The position numbers and the translations under genes were made by a program. A model generated the notes under the pieces. It had not been told where the DNA came from and did no database searches. It worked only from the letters and a program-made list of their open reading frames with translations. This document shows, in pieces, positions 52,400 to 63,366 of a DNA stretch of 64,000 nt. The stretch comes from Anaerolineae bacterium (GTDB lineage Bacteria > Chloroflexota > Anaerolineae > Aggregatilineales > Phototrophicaceae). The stretch's first letter is position 1. The number at the start of each line of letters is the position of its first letter. The stretch spans positions 519,276-583,275 of the forward strand of contig JALHQT010000002.1 in NCBI GenBank assembly GCA_022841825.1, given 5' to 3'.

Positions 52400-52966
52400 T
52401 TACCCCTTCAACAACCCCTTCAACCGATCCAGATACGTCGTGTCGCGGTCGGGCAGTTCGGGCGCGACCTTCGAGGCTTCATGAAGGAAATGACGATAAT
52501 CGCGCCCCATCTCCTGCCCGCGCTTCGTGTGCATGTCGATGGCGTAATCCGGGATGACCGGGCGCGCTGTCCCCGCCTCGACCTCTCGGCGCATCCAGTT
52601 GAGCAGGTCGTCGCTGCCGCGCTCCTTCTGGCAGCCGCACAGGTAGCGCACGGCGTGGATGGCGAACAGGTAGCGGTCGCCGCGCGGGCGGGGCAGGCGA
52701 TGATGCATCTGGTAGAGCGTCTCGATCAGGATGGGAGCCTGCACCGCGCCAAAGCCGACATCCTCGACCGAGATGACCTGCAAGCGCCCCCACAGGTACT
52801 CTTCGAGTTCGACGCTGGTCAGGATCATCTCATAGGCGAGCAGGGCGGCATTTTCGGTATTGCCGCGCCGCACCTCTTTTTGCAGCGCCGAGATGACTTC
52901 GTCCGCCGGAAAGTCGTGGAGGGTGCGCGCCAGCGTCCAGGGGTCGCCGTTGTAGGGGGTGGTCAT
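52400..52966 (-). CDS. Stand-alone RarA/MgsA C-terminal-like protein
   Basis: 188 residues. ADEVISALQKEVRRGNTENA, then RLQVISVEDVGFG, resembles the C-terminal oligomerisation region of RarA (MgsA) clamp-loader-like ATPases, where ALxKxxRG and R...SEDVG are conserved. The AAA+ ATPase half is absent, so it is not RarA itself. ATG at 52966 with AGGAG upstream, placed inside the end of the preceding permease gene, which makes it the last gene of the nucleoside-transport operon. Function unknown. Confidence 0.55.
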   Translation of the reverse strand: MTTPYNGDPWTLARTLHDFPADEVISALQKEVRRGNTENAALLAYEMILTSVELEEYLWGRLQVISVEDVGFGAVQAPILIETLYQMHHRLPRPRGDRYLFAIHAVRYLCGCQKERGSDDLLNWMRREVEAGTARPVIPDYAIDMHTKRGQEMGRDYRHFLHEASKVAPELPDRDTTYLDRLKGLLKG

Positions 52967-52967
52967 A

Positions 52968-54032
52968 TCAGTCTCCTGCCAGTTGTCCGCGTCGTAACTT
53001 GTCTAACTCCTGCCCGAACTGCGCCGCAAAGTCGCGCCGCTTGAGCAGCTCGCTGGCGCGGATGCGCAGCGCCACCAGCACCAGTGCCAGGATCGTCGCG
53101 AACTGCGGCAGCGCCAGCAGCAAGTCGGGCGGCAGTTGCAGTTCCGGGCGTCCTTGCAGGTAGAACGACAGCGCCTCGGACAAGCCGAAGAAGAGCGAGG
53201 TGAAGAAGGCGGGCACGGGCTGCTCGAAGGCGAACAGCGAGACGGTGATCGCCGTCCAGCCGCGCCCACTGGTCATGTTCTCGACGAACTGGCTGAGGAC
53301 GCCAATCGAGAGGAACGACCCCGCCATGCCCGCCAGCATCCCGCTGACCGTCAGCGCGAAGATCTGCACGCGCGTGATGTTGATGCCGACACTCTCCGCC
53401 GCAGCCTTGTTCTCGCCGACGGCGCGCAAGTGTCGCCCAAACTGCGTGCGGAACAGGATGACCCACACGACCACGACCATGATCCAGCTCAGATAGACGA
53501 CGATATTATGCCCGCTCAGGATCTGACCCAGGTACGGGATGCCGCTGATGATCGGCAGTTCAATCGTCGGCAGCCCCTGGATGCTGGGGTCTGCCAGCGT
53601 GCCGAACGCGCCGTAAAGCGTGCGCATAAAGTAGACCGTCGCGTTGCTGATGAACAGGTTGACCGCCAGCGCCAGGATGATCAGGTTGATGCGGATGCGC
53701 AGGTAGAGGATGGCGAAGATCAAGCCCATCACGCCGCCTGCCGCCGTCGCGGCGATGACGCCGACGATGGGGTCGTAACCCGTCTGAAAAAGCACGGCGA
53801 CGGCGACGAACGCGCCGACCAGCATCTTGCCATCGATGGCGAGGTTGAGTACGCCGGCGCGGCTGGCAACCAGCGCCGCCAGCGAGCCGAGCACATACGG
53901 CGTTGCCAGGCGGATGCTGCTCTGCAAGAGGTTGATCGGCAGCCCGAACAGGATGAACAGCAGCACCGCGATTCCCGCGACAATGCCGACGATGCGCAGC
54001 GGGCGCTGGTAGGTTTCGAGAAAGCCGATCAT
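52968..54032 (-). CDS. Nucleoside-type ABC transporter permease 2
   Basis: 354 residues, about ten helices. ATPYVLGSLAALVASRAGVL and NLAIDGKMLVGAFVAV are the conserved segment of BPD_transp_2 permeases that partner BMP binding proteins (YufQ/NupQ type); VGENKAAAESVGINITRVQI is the ATPase-coupling loop. Start overlaps the end of permease 1 as ATGA. It forms the inner-membrane channel with permease 1. Confidence 0.9.
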   Translation of the reverse strand: MIGFLETYQRPLRIVGIVAGIAVLLFILFGLPINLLQSSIRLATPYVLGSLAALVASRAGVLNLAIDGKMLVGAFVAVAVLFQTGYDPIVGVIAATAAGGVMGLIFAILYLRIRINLIILALAVNLFISNATVYFMRTLYGAFGTLADPSIQGLPTIELPIISGIPYLGQILSGHNIVVYLSWIMVVVVWVILFRTQFGRHLRAVGENKAAAESVGINITRVQIFALTVSGMLAGMAGSFLSIGVLSQFVENMTSGRGWTAITVSLFAFEQPVPAFFTSLFFGLSEALSFYLQGRPELQLPPDLLLALPQFATILALVLVALRIRASELLKRRDFAAQFGQELDKLRRGQLAGD

Positions 54033-55302
54033 GATGGCGCCGCTTCTTTCGCGTCTGGTGATGGCGCTTCAGGACGTGGGCGCGGCTTAAAGAGCGCACG
54101 CAGACGTTCGCGAATCCAGTCTTCCATCGCATTAAAAAGGATGATGAATGAAATGATGATGCCCCCAAGCTGGCGGGGCAGATCGCCGAATTGCAGGTTA
54201 ATCGCGCCCAGGTTCAGCCCGGCGAAGATCGGCGCGATGATCAGGATGCCGACGATTGCTTCGCGCGCCAGAATGGCGACGAACACGCCATCAAATCCCG
54301 TCTGCGTCTGGTTATAGCCATCGACCACGCGCCGCTCAACACCCAGGATGGCAATCGCGCCCGCCAGCCCGCTCAACGCGCCGCTGATCAGCATGGCGCG
54401 CAGCGCGGCTTTGCCGGTGGCGATGCCGCCGAAACGCGCGAACAGCGATGAACCGCGTGTCATGCGCTGCTCATAGCCCGCCGTCGTCCGCTTGAGATAA
54501 AACCACACCAGCGCGGCGGCGATCAGCGCGATGAACAGCCCGACGCCGACGCGCGCGCCAGAGAACCATTCGACATCGGCGAAGAAGGTGCGGTTGAACG
54601 GGATCAGCCATGCCGTGTCGTCAATGCGCGCGGTGCGGGCGATGTTGTTCTGGTCGCTGCGCAGCGGGAAGTTGACGAGATAGCCGACCAACTGCACGGC
54701 GATGGCGTTGAAGATGATCGTGCTGATGAGTTCGTTGACATTCAGCTTGACCTTGAGGTAGCCGGGTATCCACGAATAGACCGCGCCGACGACCATTGCC
54801 GCAGCCATGCAGACCAGCGGGACGATCAGATGCATGATCGTGCGCAGCAGTTCAGGCGCACTGTCGTAATCGGCGACGCCCGCCACGCCGTAGATCTGCG
54901 CCGGGAGCCAGACGCCGAGGAAGGCGACCGTGATCGCCCCCATGATAAGCTGCCCGTTCATGCCGATGCTGAACATGCCCGCCTGGAATGCCACCGTCGC
55001 CGAAAGGGCGGTCAGGATGAGGGGAGTCGCCTGTTCGAGGATCAGCGCGAGGCGGCTGCCGCCCGACCCATAGAGGGGCGCGAAGACGGTCGTCGTCGTG
55101 CCGTCCTCGTTGGGAGCCTGGAAGACGAACAAATCGCCGAAGGTCTGGCAGCCGCGCGGACCAAAGCCCTCGCAGAAAAGCTGCTGATAGGTATCGATGG
55201 GCGAGACATTGGCGAGCAGGACGAACAGGCTGCTCGCTAGCAAACCGAGCACCACCGCGATCAGCGGGATGCTCACCCCATCCAGGGTGCGTCGTAAGAA
55301 GT

Positions 55303-55306
<4 letters not shown>
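54029..55306 (-). CDS. Nucleoside-type ABC transporter permease 1
   Basis: 425 residues. FQAGMFSIGMNGQLIMGAIT is the conserved permease motif, followed by IPGYLKVKLNVNELISTIIF and the coupling region GGIATGKAALRAMLISGALS. The N-terminal loop between helices 1 and 2 is unusually long (TYQQLFCEGFGPRGCQTFGD region). It overlaps the ATPase gene by four bases upstream and permease 2 downstream. YufP/NupP type. Confidence 0.9.
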
Positions 55307-56853
<1,547 letters not shown>

Positions 56854-56861
56854 AATATTTT

Positions 56862-56900
56862 ATTGTTTTGTGGCGCGCCTTGGGCGCGCCACAAAACAAT
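56862..56900. promoter_or_regulatory. Perfect 18-bp-stem hairpin between the binding-protein and ATPase genes
   Basis: ATTGTTTTGTGGCGCGCC, loop TTG, GGCGCGCCACAAAACAAT. It begins two bases after the binding-protein stop (minus-strand sense) and ends nine bases before the ATPase start. Such hairpins protect the upstream message or cause partial termination, giving excess binding protein over transporter, which is the usual need. It has T-rich sequence on the downstream side (ATAATATTTT), so partial termination is possible. Confidence 0.75.
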
Positions 56901-56901
56901 C

Positions 56902-58017
56902 CTATTGTCCTTCGAGCTGCGCGTTGGTGACCACGATGTCGCCCGCCAGGATTGCCGCGCGTGCTTCATCAATCGCCATACGCACTGCCGGAAGCATGGC
57001 GACCAGCGCTTCGTCGCCCGTCGCGTCAATCGTGCGTGAGCAGACGCCGACATCCCAGCTCAAGCCCGCGAAGCCTTCCGCCATGCCGACATTGGTCGTA
57101 CCGGGGGCGTAGGCATCGTTGACGATGCTCTCGACAAAGCTGAAGACGGCGTTATCGACGCGCTTCATCGCCGAGACGAGGATCGAACCGGGATACAGGT
57201 CATCCTGGTTGCTATCGACGCCGATGGCGAGGTTGCCGGTCTCTTCAGCCGCCTGGAGGACGCCTTCACCGCTGCGACCTGCGACCTGGTAGAGGATGTC
57301 CGCGCCCTGCGCATACAGGTTGAGCGCCTGTTCCTTGCCCGTCACCGGGTCGTCAAATGCGCCGACATACGAACGCAGCGTCTGGCAGTCGGGGCAGACG
57401 GAGAGCACGCCCTCTTCAAAGCCGACGATGAACAGGTTAATGCCGGGGAAGTCGCCGCCGCCCACCGCGCCGACGATCTTGGTCTCACTTAGCATGCCCG
57501 CCGCGATGCCCGCGAGGTAGCTGTTTTCGTGCGTGAAGATGGTGAAGAGCGCGAGGTTCTCCAAACCATGATCTTCCGGGACGAACGATTCCTGCGCCGC
57601 GAAAAGCTGATCTGGGAATTCTTCGGCGATTTCGAGCACCAGCGTCGGGTCGAAGGCGATGCTGATGATCAGGTCGGGGCTTTCCTGGATGGCGCGGCGA
57701 ATGGCGGCGTCATGTTCTTCGGTGCCCGACGTCTCGACAATCGTGCCCGTCACGCCCAGTTCGGCGATGGCGCGTTCGGCACCCGCAGCCGCCGAGTCGA
57801 TGAACGAACGGTCGCCGCGCGGGTTGGGCAGCAGGATGATGAACGAAACATCGCTGTTATCGGCGGGCGCGGCGGCTTCTTCAGTCGCGGCAACAGCCGG
57901 GTCGGCGAGGCAGGGATCGACGTATTCGGTCGCGTCCTGCGCGCCGACGACGGCGACGCTGAGCAGCAGAAGGACAAGGGTAAGCAGGATGGTGCGCTTG
58001 CTGGCTGGGCTGAACAT
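56902..58017 (-). CDS. BMP-family substrate-binding protein of the nucleoside ABC transporter
   Basis: 371 residues. Signal peptide KRTILLTLVLLLLSVAVVGA with cleavage likely after GAQ; no lipobox Cys is evident directly after it. The mature protein has VSFIILLPNPRGDRSFIDSA, LIISIAFDPTLVLEIAEEFP, SYLAGIAAGMLSETKIVGAV and DILYQVAGRSGEGVLQAAEE, all family features of BmpA/PnrA/NupN-like proteins that bind purine nucleosides. It is the first gene of the transporter operon, with GAGGAG upstream of its ATG. Confidence 0.92.
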   Translation of the reverse strand: MFSPASKRTILLTLVLLLLSVAVVGAQDATEYVDPCLADPAVAATEEAAAPADNSDVSFIILLPNPRGDRSFIDSAAAGAERAIAELGVTGTIVETSGTEEHDAAIRRAIQESPDLIISIAFDPTLVLEIAEEFPDQLFAAQESFVPEDHGLENLALFTIFTHENSYLAGIAAGMLSETKIVGAVGGGDFPGINLFIVGFEEGVLSVCPDCQTLRSYVGAFDDPVTGKEQALNLYAQGADILYQVAGRSGEGVLQAAEETGNLAIGVDSNQDDLYPGSILVSAMKRVDNAVFSFVESIVNDAYAPGTTNVGMAEGFAGLSWDVGVCSRTIDATGDEALVAMLPAVRMAIDEARAAILAGDIVVTNAQLEGQ

Positions 58018-58235
58018 TTTTCACTCCTCGTAAGCAGGTAACACACTGTATTAGAGCGCGGTTAAGTGTAGTGCGCTAGAACAAAACGCACAATAATTGA
58101 TCTTCGCTTTCGTATCTTTCCGCACGCCTCACCGCAGCGGTGAACACGGCAGTGACCGTTTGGGGTTGAGAAAGCAAAGGCGCACCCGGTGAGGGATGCG
58201 CCTGCAAGAGGGGCTGATTTACGAGGCGAGGATGA

Positions 58236-60881
58236 CTATGATCCGGGTCGCGGGATCGGCGTCGTCGTAATCCCGCCCAGCGGACTTCCCGGGATCAGGA
58301 AGCTGTTGGGGTCTGCCGTCGGCAGCGCCAGCGACGGGTTCGGGTTGGCGATGAGCTGTCCGGTCACCGGGTCAATCGCCAAGCCAGCGCCCACGAAACC
58401 GCTGCCCGTCCCGCTGATGCTGGTGACCAGCAGCGCCACCTGGGCATTCAGCGGCTCATCCCGGTCGTCGCTGCCCAGGTCGCTCAGGACGACCAGATAG
58501 ACGCCAGTCCGCTCGATCAGGATGGGTCCCACCGTGACGAGCTGCTGTTCAGCGCTGGCGCGCCCGACGCCGACGAAGTTCGTCGGGTTATCGTAGGGGC
58601 TGACAGAAACGACGGGCTGCGCGTTGCCCCGGAAGGCGAGGACTTCGATGCGAAGCTGCTGTCCCGCTGCCGCATCCACGCAGAAGCCTGCGATGAAGTT
58701 GCGCGAGTTCAGCTCGATGACCGCAAGCTGCGACTGCCGCAGGCGAGGCAGGATCGTCGTCTGCCGCGCGAAGGTGAACGGGCAGTCTTCCGGACCCAGC
58801 TCGCGGTCGGGCGGGATGAGCTGGAGCAGGCGCTGGCGCACTGCCGCGAACAAGCCGTCCGCCGCTGCGATTGCCTGGAGCGCGATCTGGATCTGCGGCT
58901 GACCGATGCGCCCGCCGAACTGCGTACAGGCATCCAGCAGTTGGTCAATCGGCACGCGCAGGTTCGCCATTGCCGAATTGTAGTCGGTGACGAGCGGCAC
59001 GAGTTCGTTGTAGAAGGTCGCCGCCAGCGGGTTCGAGATGGCGAAGTCGGTCGGGCGCGCCGGGTAGTTGCCGCACGCCAGTTCCGCGCCGAGCGAGGCA
59101 TCCGTCCAGCGCTGGCGCACCACGTCGAGCGACACCTGCGCCAGGTCGAGACGGTCGAGCATCAGGCGCAGCGTGCCCACGTAATTGTCGGTGCTGTCGG
59201 TTGAGAGCGGCAGCGCATCGGCGACGATCCCGTCGATCGGGGCGTCATTGAAGTTGGCGTTTTGCAGTTCCACCTCGCGGGCGATCACCCAACCGAGGAC
59301 GCCGTTAAAATTGACCTGGAACCAGGCGTTGTTGAACGTCCGCCCCAGGATCGAGAACTCGGTGAAGCGTGGCGCATTTGCCAGCACGACATAGGCGCGG
59401 CTGGGACCCGAACGCACGCGCACGCCGCTGTCGCGCAGAATGCCCGCGATCCCGCTCGTGCGGCTTGTCAAGCCCGCGCGTGGACTGCCGAAGCCGCCGT
59501 ATGGGATGCTGCGCGGGTCTTCGACGGGCACCAGGTCGAGGTTGCCGTTCAGAATCGTCAGAACTGCCAGCCCGATCCAGCCCTCTTCGCCGCTGAACTG
59601 GATCTTGACCCATTCGTTATCCGGGCTTTTGGCGAGCACCTGCGCGGTATAACCGGAATTGACGAAGCCGATGACCTCCGCGCCAATCGCCGGGACGAGG
59701 CGGACGTTGACGCTGTCCCGGTTGACCAGCACCGTCACATCGCTGACGGGGATCTGCCCGGTCGCCCCGGCATTGGGGACGGGCTGCGGCGCGGGCGTCG
59801 GACCTGGGATGAAGAGTGGGATGAGCGTCGGTTGGATGCCGGGTGTGCCCACGCCAGGCGATGGTGTCACCCCTGGCAGCAGCGTCGGCGTCACGAACGC
59901 CGAGGTGATCGTCAGCGTGACGGTGGCGACATTCGACGTGTTCGCCCCCTGACGCGCGCGATACTGGAAGGAGGCGCTGCCCACAAACCCGACCGCAGGC
60001 GTATAGGTGAATGAGCCATCGGCGTTCAGCGCGACCGAGCCGCTGGTTGGCGGCGAGATCAGTTCGGCGGTCAGCGCCCCTGGCGGGTTGACCGAGTCGT
60101 TGATTAACACACCGGGCGCGGCGACGGTGAAGACGACATTGGCGGTCACCGTGTAGTTGTCGTTGACGGCGACCACCGTCGGCGCGGCAGAAACGTTGAT
60201 GGTGACGGTCGCGGTCGCGGTTGGGGCGTCGGCATTGCTCCCCACCAGCCTGGCGGTGTAGGTGAAGGTCGCCGTGCCTGTAAAGCCCACCAGCGGCGTA
60301 TAGGTGAACGAGCCGTTGGCATTCAGCGTGATGATGCCCGCAGTCGCTGGCGTCATGACGGGGTTTGTGGGCGATGCGGTCAGAAGCCCGCCTGCCGGGG
60401 TATCGTTGACGAGCACACCAGAGGCGACCGGGATGTTCAGGATCGTGTTGGTGGTGGCGGTATAGGTGTCGTTGGTCGCGGTGACATTATTGACATTGAT
60501 CGTCACAGTCCCATTTGCGGTCTCGGACGACACCGTGTCCGTTGCGCTGTATTCGAACGTGATGGCACCTGAGAAGCCGGTAGCAGGCGTCAGGCTAAAA
60601 CTGCCATCTGGGTTAAGCGTGAAAGCGGAAATGCTTGCAGCAGCAGGCGGGGTGACGAGTGCAGCCGTCAGGGGTCCGGTAGACGGTGCCGTAAACGTGT
60701 CATTGGCGAGTACCCCTGCTGGTGCGGACACGTTGAGGGGAGTATCGACTGCAATGCCATAGGTATCGGGGTTCGCGGTTACTGCTGCGAACACAGTGTT
60801 GAGCGGCAGCAGCGCCATGAGGGCGATGATCATCCCCAGGAAGAAATGACGCTTGTGTGTGCGATCTGCGGCGTGATGCAT
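58236..60881 (-). CDS. Secreted protein with Ig/cadherin-like and SH3-like repeats
   Basis: 881 residues. Signal peptide 1-33 (GMIIALMALLPLNTVFAAV). Residues 34-325 hold three tandem Ig/cadherin-like (tandem-95, Big_9-type) repeats with the pattern NDTY...GVLVNDT...LNADGSFTYTPAVGF. A Pro-rich linker (PTLIPLFIPGPTPAPQPVPN) follows. Two bacterial SH3-like domains come next: about 375-455 (DSVNVRLVPAIGAEVIGFVN) and 470-550 (GVRVRSGPSRAYVVLANA). The last 300 residues are unrecognised. It is probably a surface or matrix protein binding cell wall; no sorting signal is seen. Confidence 0.82.
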   Translation of the reverse strand: MHHAADRTHKRHFFLGMIIALMALLPLNTVFAAVTANPDTYGIAVDTPLNVSAPAGVLANDTFTAPSTGPLTAALVTPPAAASISAFTLNPDGSFSLTPATGFSGAITFEYSATDTVSSETANGTVTINVNNVTATNDTYTATTNTILNIPVASGVLVNDTPAGGLLTASPTNPVMTPATAGIITLNANGSFTYTPLVGFTGTATFTYTARLVGSNADAPTATATVTINVSAAPTVVAVNDNYTVTANVVFTVAAPGVLINDSVNPPGALTAELISPPTSGSVALNADGSFTYTPAVGFVGSASFQYRARQGANTSNVATVTLTITSAFVTPTLLPGVTPSPGVGTPGIQPTLIPLFIPGPTPAPQPVPNAGATGQIPVSDVTVLVNRDSVNVRLVPAIGAEVIGFVNSGYTAQVLAKSPDNEWVKIQFSGEEGWIGLAVLTILNGNLDLVPVEDPRSIPYGGFGSPRAGLTSRTSGIAGILRDSGVRVRSGPSRAYVVLANAPRFTEFSILGRTFNNAWFQVNFNGVLGWVIAREVELQNANFNDAPIDGIVADALPLSTDSTDNYVGTLRLMLDRLDLAQVSLDVVRQRWTDASLGAELACGNYPARPTDFAISNPLAATFYNELVPLVTDYNSAMANLRVPIDQLLDACTQFGGRIGQPQIQIALQAIAAADGLFAAVRQRLLQLIPPDRELGPEDCPFTFARQTTILPRLRQSQLAVIELNSRNFIAGFCVDAAAGQQLRIEVLAFRGNAQPVVSVSPYDNPTNFVGVGRASAEQQLVTVGPILIERTGVYLVVLSDLGSDDRDEPLNAQVALLVTSISGTGSGFVGAGLAIDPVTGQLIANPNPSLALPTADPNSFLIPGSPLGGITTTPIPRPGS

Positions 60882-60936
60882 CCTTCGTCCCTCCGATAGC
60901 GGGGGTACGTCCCCTCATGCGCTCAGAATATGCGAC

Positions 60937-60942
60937 AGTATA
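60937..60942 (-). promoter_or_regulatory. Possible -10 box of the secreted-protein gene
   Basis: Minus-strand TATACT (context GTTATACTGTC) 55 bases before the start at 60881. No good -35. Confidence 0.35.
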
Positions 60943-60972
60943 ACATATTCAACTGCCGCAAGGGTTTGGGTG

Positions 60973-62214
60973 CTAAACCGCCGCCTTCACCGCCATCTCC
61001 TGCGTAATCGGCAGCGTGAAGGCGAAGACCGACCCGCCGGATGGCGCGCTTTCGACCCAGATGTTGCCGCCGTGCGCATCGACCGCCAGGCGGCAGAACG
61101 CCAAGCCCAAGCCATACCCCTCGCTGCGCAGATCACGCTTCAGCCGCACGTACTTGTCGAAGATGGTCTGCTGCATCGCCTGTGGGATGCCGGGTCCGCT
61201 GTCGGCGACGATGACGACGATCTCGTCTTCACGCACGCGCACGCCGGTCACCACGCGCCCATTTTCTGGCGTATGCTTGATGGCGTTTTCCAGCAGGTTG
61301 GTGACCACGCGCAGGATCATGTCACGGTCGGCACGGATGAGCGGGAGATGTTCCGGCACATCCACCAGCAGGCGCTGGTTGGCATCCTGTGCCAGCGCGC
61401 GCACCAGTTTTGCCGCTTCCGCCAGCACATCGTACATGTGGATCGATTCCAGGTGCAGGATGCGCTCCTTGGTTTCCAGACGTTCCACATCCAGCAAGCT
61501 CTTGATCATGCGCCCCATCTGGCGCGCGCTGTGCCCGGCGATGTCGAGCATCTGCTGACCGGGAGATCCCAGGTTCATGCGTTCCATGCGCGACACGCTG
61601 GCGACAATATTGTTGAGGGGACCGCGCAGATCGTGGAGGATCATCGCGCTCAGGTCGCGGCGCAGGCGGTCAGTGCCGGTCTGGTCTTCAAAGGCGTTGG
61701 CGAGCTGTTCGAACTGGCGCGCATTCGCCAGTTCGCTCGTGATGAGGGCGGCTGCTGCGCATAAGGTTTCGTCAAGCGTCGCGTCAAAGCAATCCGGCTG
61801 ACCATGCATCAGGATGATGACCCCCAGGCGAACGCCATCGTCCACCAGCGGGACGGCGGCTGCGGAGCCGGGCTGACGAAAAGTCGGATGGGAGAGGCGA
61901 TCCCATCCATCCTGGAACGTCATGTGATTCCAGAAGGTCGGCTTATCCCGTTCGGCAACCACCTCGATCAGGTTATGCAGCAAGCCCAGCTCCCACAATT
62001 CCTGAGTAAACAGATTCTCTTCGTCGTGCGAGTAGACATCGCCAATGCCACCGCTCCCGCCGAACAGCGCAATGCAGCCATAGCCTGCGCCCGTCAGATC
62101 GCGAAGCTGGCGCAGGCTGACCTGCATGATCCCTTGGCTTTGGAGTCGTTGGCGGCTCAACTGTGTCGCCAGTTCATAGAGCCAGGCAGTAGTGTCGGCA
62201 GCGATGCGTGGCAT
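60973..62214 (-). CDS. GAF-domain sensor histidine kinase
   Basis: 413 residues, no membrane segment. An N-terminal GAF-like domain (about 15-170; GAGYGCIALFGG, AAAVPLVDDGVRLGVIILMH) is followed by HisKA with MILHDLRGPLNNIVASVSRM (phospho-accepting His), then HATPase_c with NLLENAIKHTPENG (N box), VADSGPGIPQ (G1) and GYGLGLAFCRLAVDAHGG (G2). A soluble cytoplasmic kinase sensing an internal or diffusible signal. No response regulator is adjacent. Promoter at 62257-62285. Confidence 0.92.
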   Translation of the reverse strand: MPRIAADTTAWLYELATQLSRQRLQSQGIMQVSLRQLRDLTGAGYGCIALFGGSGGIGDVYSHDEENLFTQELWELGLLHNLIEVVAERDKPTFWNHMTFQDGWDRLSHPTFRQPGSAAAVPLVDDGVRLGVIILMHGQPDCFDATLDETLCAAAALITSELANARQFEQLANAFEDQTGTDRLRRDLSAMILHDLRGPLNNIVASVSRMERMNLGSPGQQMLDIAGHSARQMGRMIKSLLDVERLETKERILHLESIHMYDVLAEAAKLVRALAQDANQRLLVDVPEHLPLIRADRDMILRVVTNLLENAIKHTPENGRVVTGVRVREDEIVVIVADSGPGIPQAMQQTIFDKYVRLKRDLRSEGYGLGLAFCRLAVDAHGGNIWVESAPSGGSVFAFTLPITQEMAVKAAV

Positions 62215-62256
62215 GAGTGTCCTCGTTGTTTACGTTCGCCTCGTGTCTCAACTCTC

Positions 62257-62285
62257 AGTATATGATGAAGATAAACATAATTCAA
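62257..62285 (-). promoter_or_regulatory. Likely promoter of the histidine kinase gene
   Basis: Minus-strand TTGAAT (62285-62280), 17-base spacer, TATACT (62262-62257): optimal spacing. The transcript would start about 35 bases before the kinase ATG. Confidence 0.62.
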
Positions 62286-62462
62286 TAAACCACACATTAA
62301 ATATCTTTACTTTTTCTGAATTTTATGAGGGCTTCAGGGACGCCTCACGGAATTGGGTTTTGCTCAAGCAATCTGCCACCGAACAGCCCCATTTGGTCTC
62401 GCTTTGCTGATATGAACACTAATGTGTGATGAGTCTTCGCGCCGCCTTGTCATCGTCCCTCG

Positions 62463-62468
62463 TATAAT
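62463..62468 (+). promoter_or_regulatory. Consensus -10 box of the SDR-menG unit
   Basis: TATAAT 27 bases before the SDR start, followed by AGGAG at 62484-62488. The only TTGTCA upstream is 10 bases away, too near for a normal -35, so the -35 is weak or the promoter is activator-dependent. Confidence 0.45.
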
Positions 62469-62494
62469 CGAACAATATTAAGCAGGAGTTGACC

Positions 62495-63364
62495 ATGACA
62501 GCGCACATGCGCGACAAAATCTGCCTCGTCACCGGGGCGACCAATGGCATCGGCAAAGTGACCGCGCGCGAGCTGGCGGCGATGGGCGCGACCGTCATCG
62601 TCGTCGGGCGCAGCCGCGAAAAGACTGACGGCGTGGTCGCCGAGCTGCGCGCCGCCGCCGGGAACGACCGCGTTTACCCAATGCTCGCGGATCTCTCGCT
62701 CATGTCCGGCAGCCTGGCGCTCGCCGACGAGTTCCGTTCACGCTTCGACCACCTGGATGTGCTGGTCAACAACGCGGGCGGCATTTTCAACCAGCGCCAG
62801 ACGACCCGCGAAGGCGTCGAGATGACCTTCGCGCTCAACCACATGAGCTACTTCATCGTCACCACGCGGCTGCTCGACCTGCTCAAGGCGAGTCCGTCGG
62901 CGCGTGTCGTCAGCGTGTCGTCGGGCGCGCACTTCGCCGGGCGCATGGAGTGGGACAATCTGCAAGGTGAGAAGCGCTACAGCGGCTTCGGCGCGTACGG
63001 GAATTCCAAGCTCGCCAATATCCTGTTCACCTATGCCCTGGCGCGTCGTCTCGAAGGCACAACGGTCACGGCGAACGTGCTGCATCCTGGCGCTGTATCA
63101 ACCGGTTTTGGGACGAACAATTCGGATATCATCAGCAAAGTGATCTTCAAAGGCTTCCAGCTATTCGCCATCCCGGTGGAAAAAGGCGCACGCACGTCGA
63201 TCTACCTGGCGTCGTCGCCGGACGTCGAAGGCGTGAGCGGCGCATACTACGCAGAGATGAAGCGCACGAAATCTTCCGCCGTTTCGTATGATGTGGAGAC
63301 GCAGGAAAAGCTCTGGTCGATCAGCGAGGCGCTGATCCCGGAAATGGCAGGAGCAGAGGCATAA
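62495..63364 (+). CDS. Short-chain dehydrogenase/reductase (retinol-dehydrogenase-like)
   Basis: 289 residues from the ATG at 62495, with AGGAG six bases upstream; a TTG two codons earlier is less likely. NAD(P)-binding LVTGATNGIGKVTAREL (TGxxxGIG), LVNNAGG, catalytic Ser in VVSVSSGAHF and YGNSK (YxxxK). The following Arg/Thr-rich coenzyme loop and HPGAVSTGFG fit the RDH11-like group. Substrate unknown. menG starts two bases after its stop, so the two are co-transcribed; a link with quinone chemistry is possible. Confidence 0.9.
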   Translation: MTAHMRDKICLVTGATNGIGKVTARELAAMGATVIVVGRSREKTDGVVAELRAAAGNDRVYPMLADLSLMSGSLALADEFRSRFDHLDVLVNNAGGIFNQRQTTREGVEMTFALNHMSYFIVTTRLLDLLKASPSARVVSVSSGAHFAGRMEWDNLQGEKRYSGFGAYGNSKLANILFTYALARRLEGTTVTANVLHPGAVSTGFGTNNSDIISKVIFKGFQLFAIPVEKGARTSIYLASSPDVEGVSGAYYAEMKRTKSSAVSYDVETQEKLWSISEALIPEMAGAEA

Positions 63365-63366
63365 CC

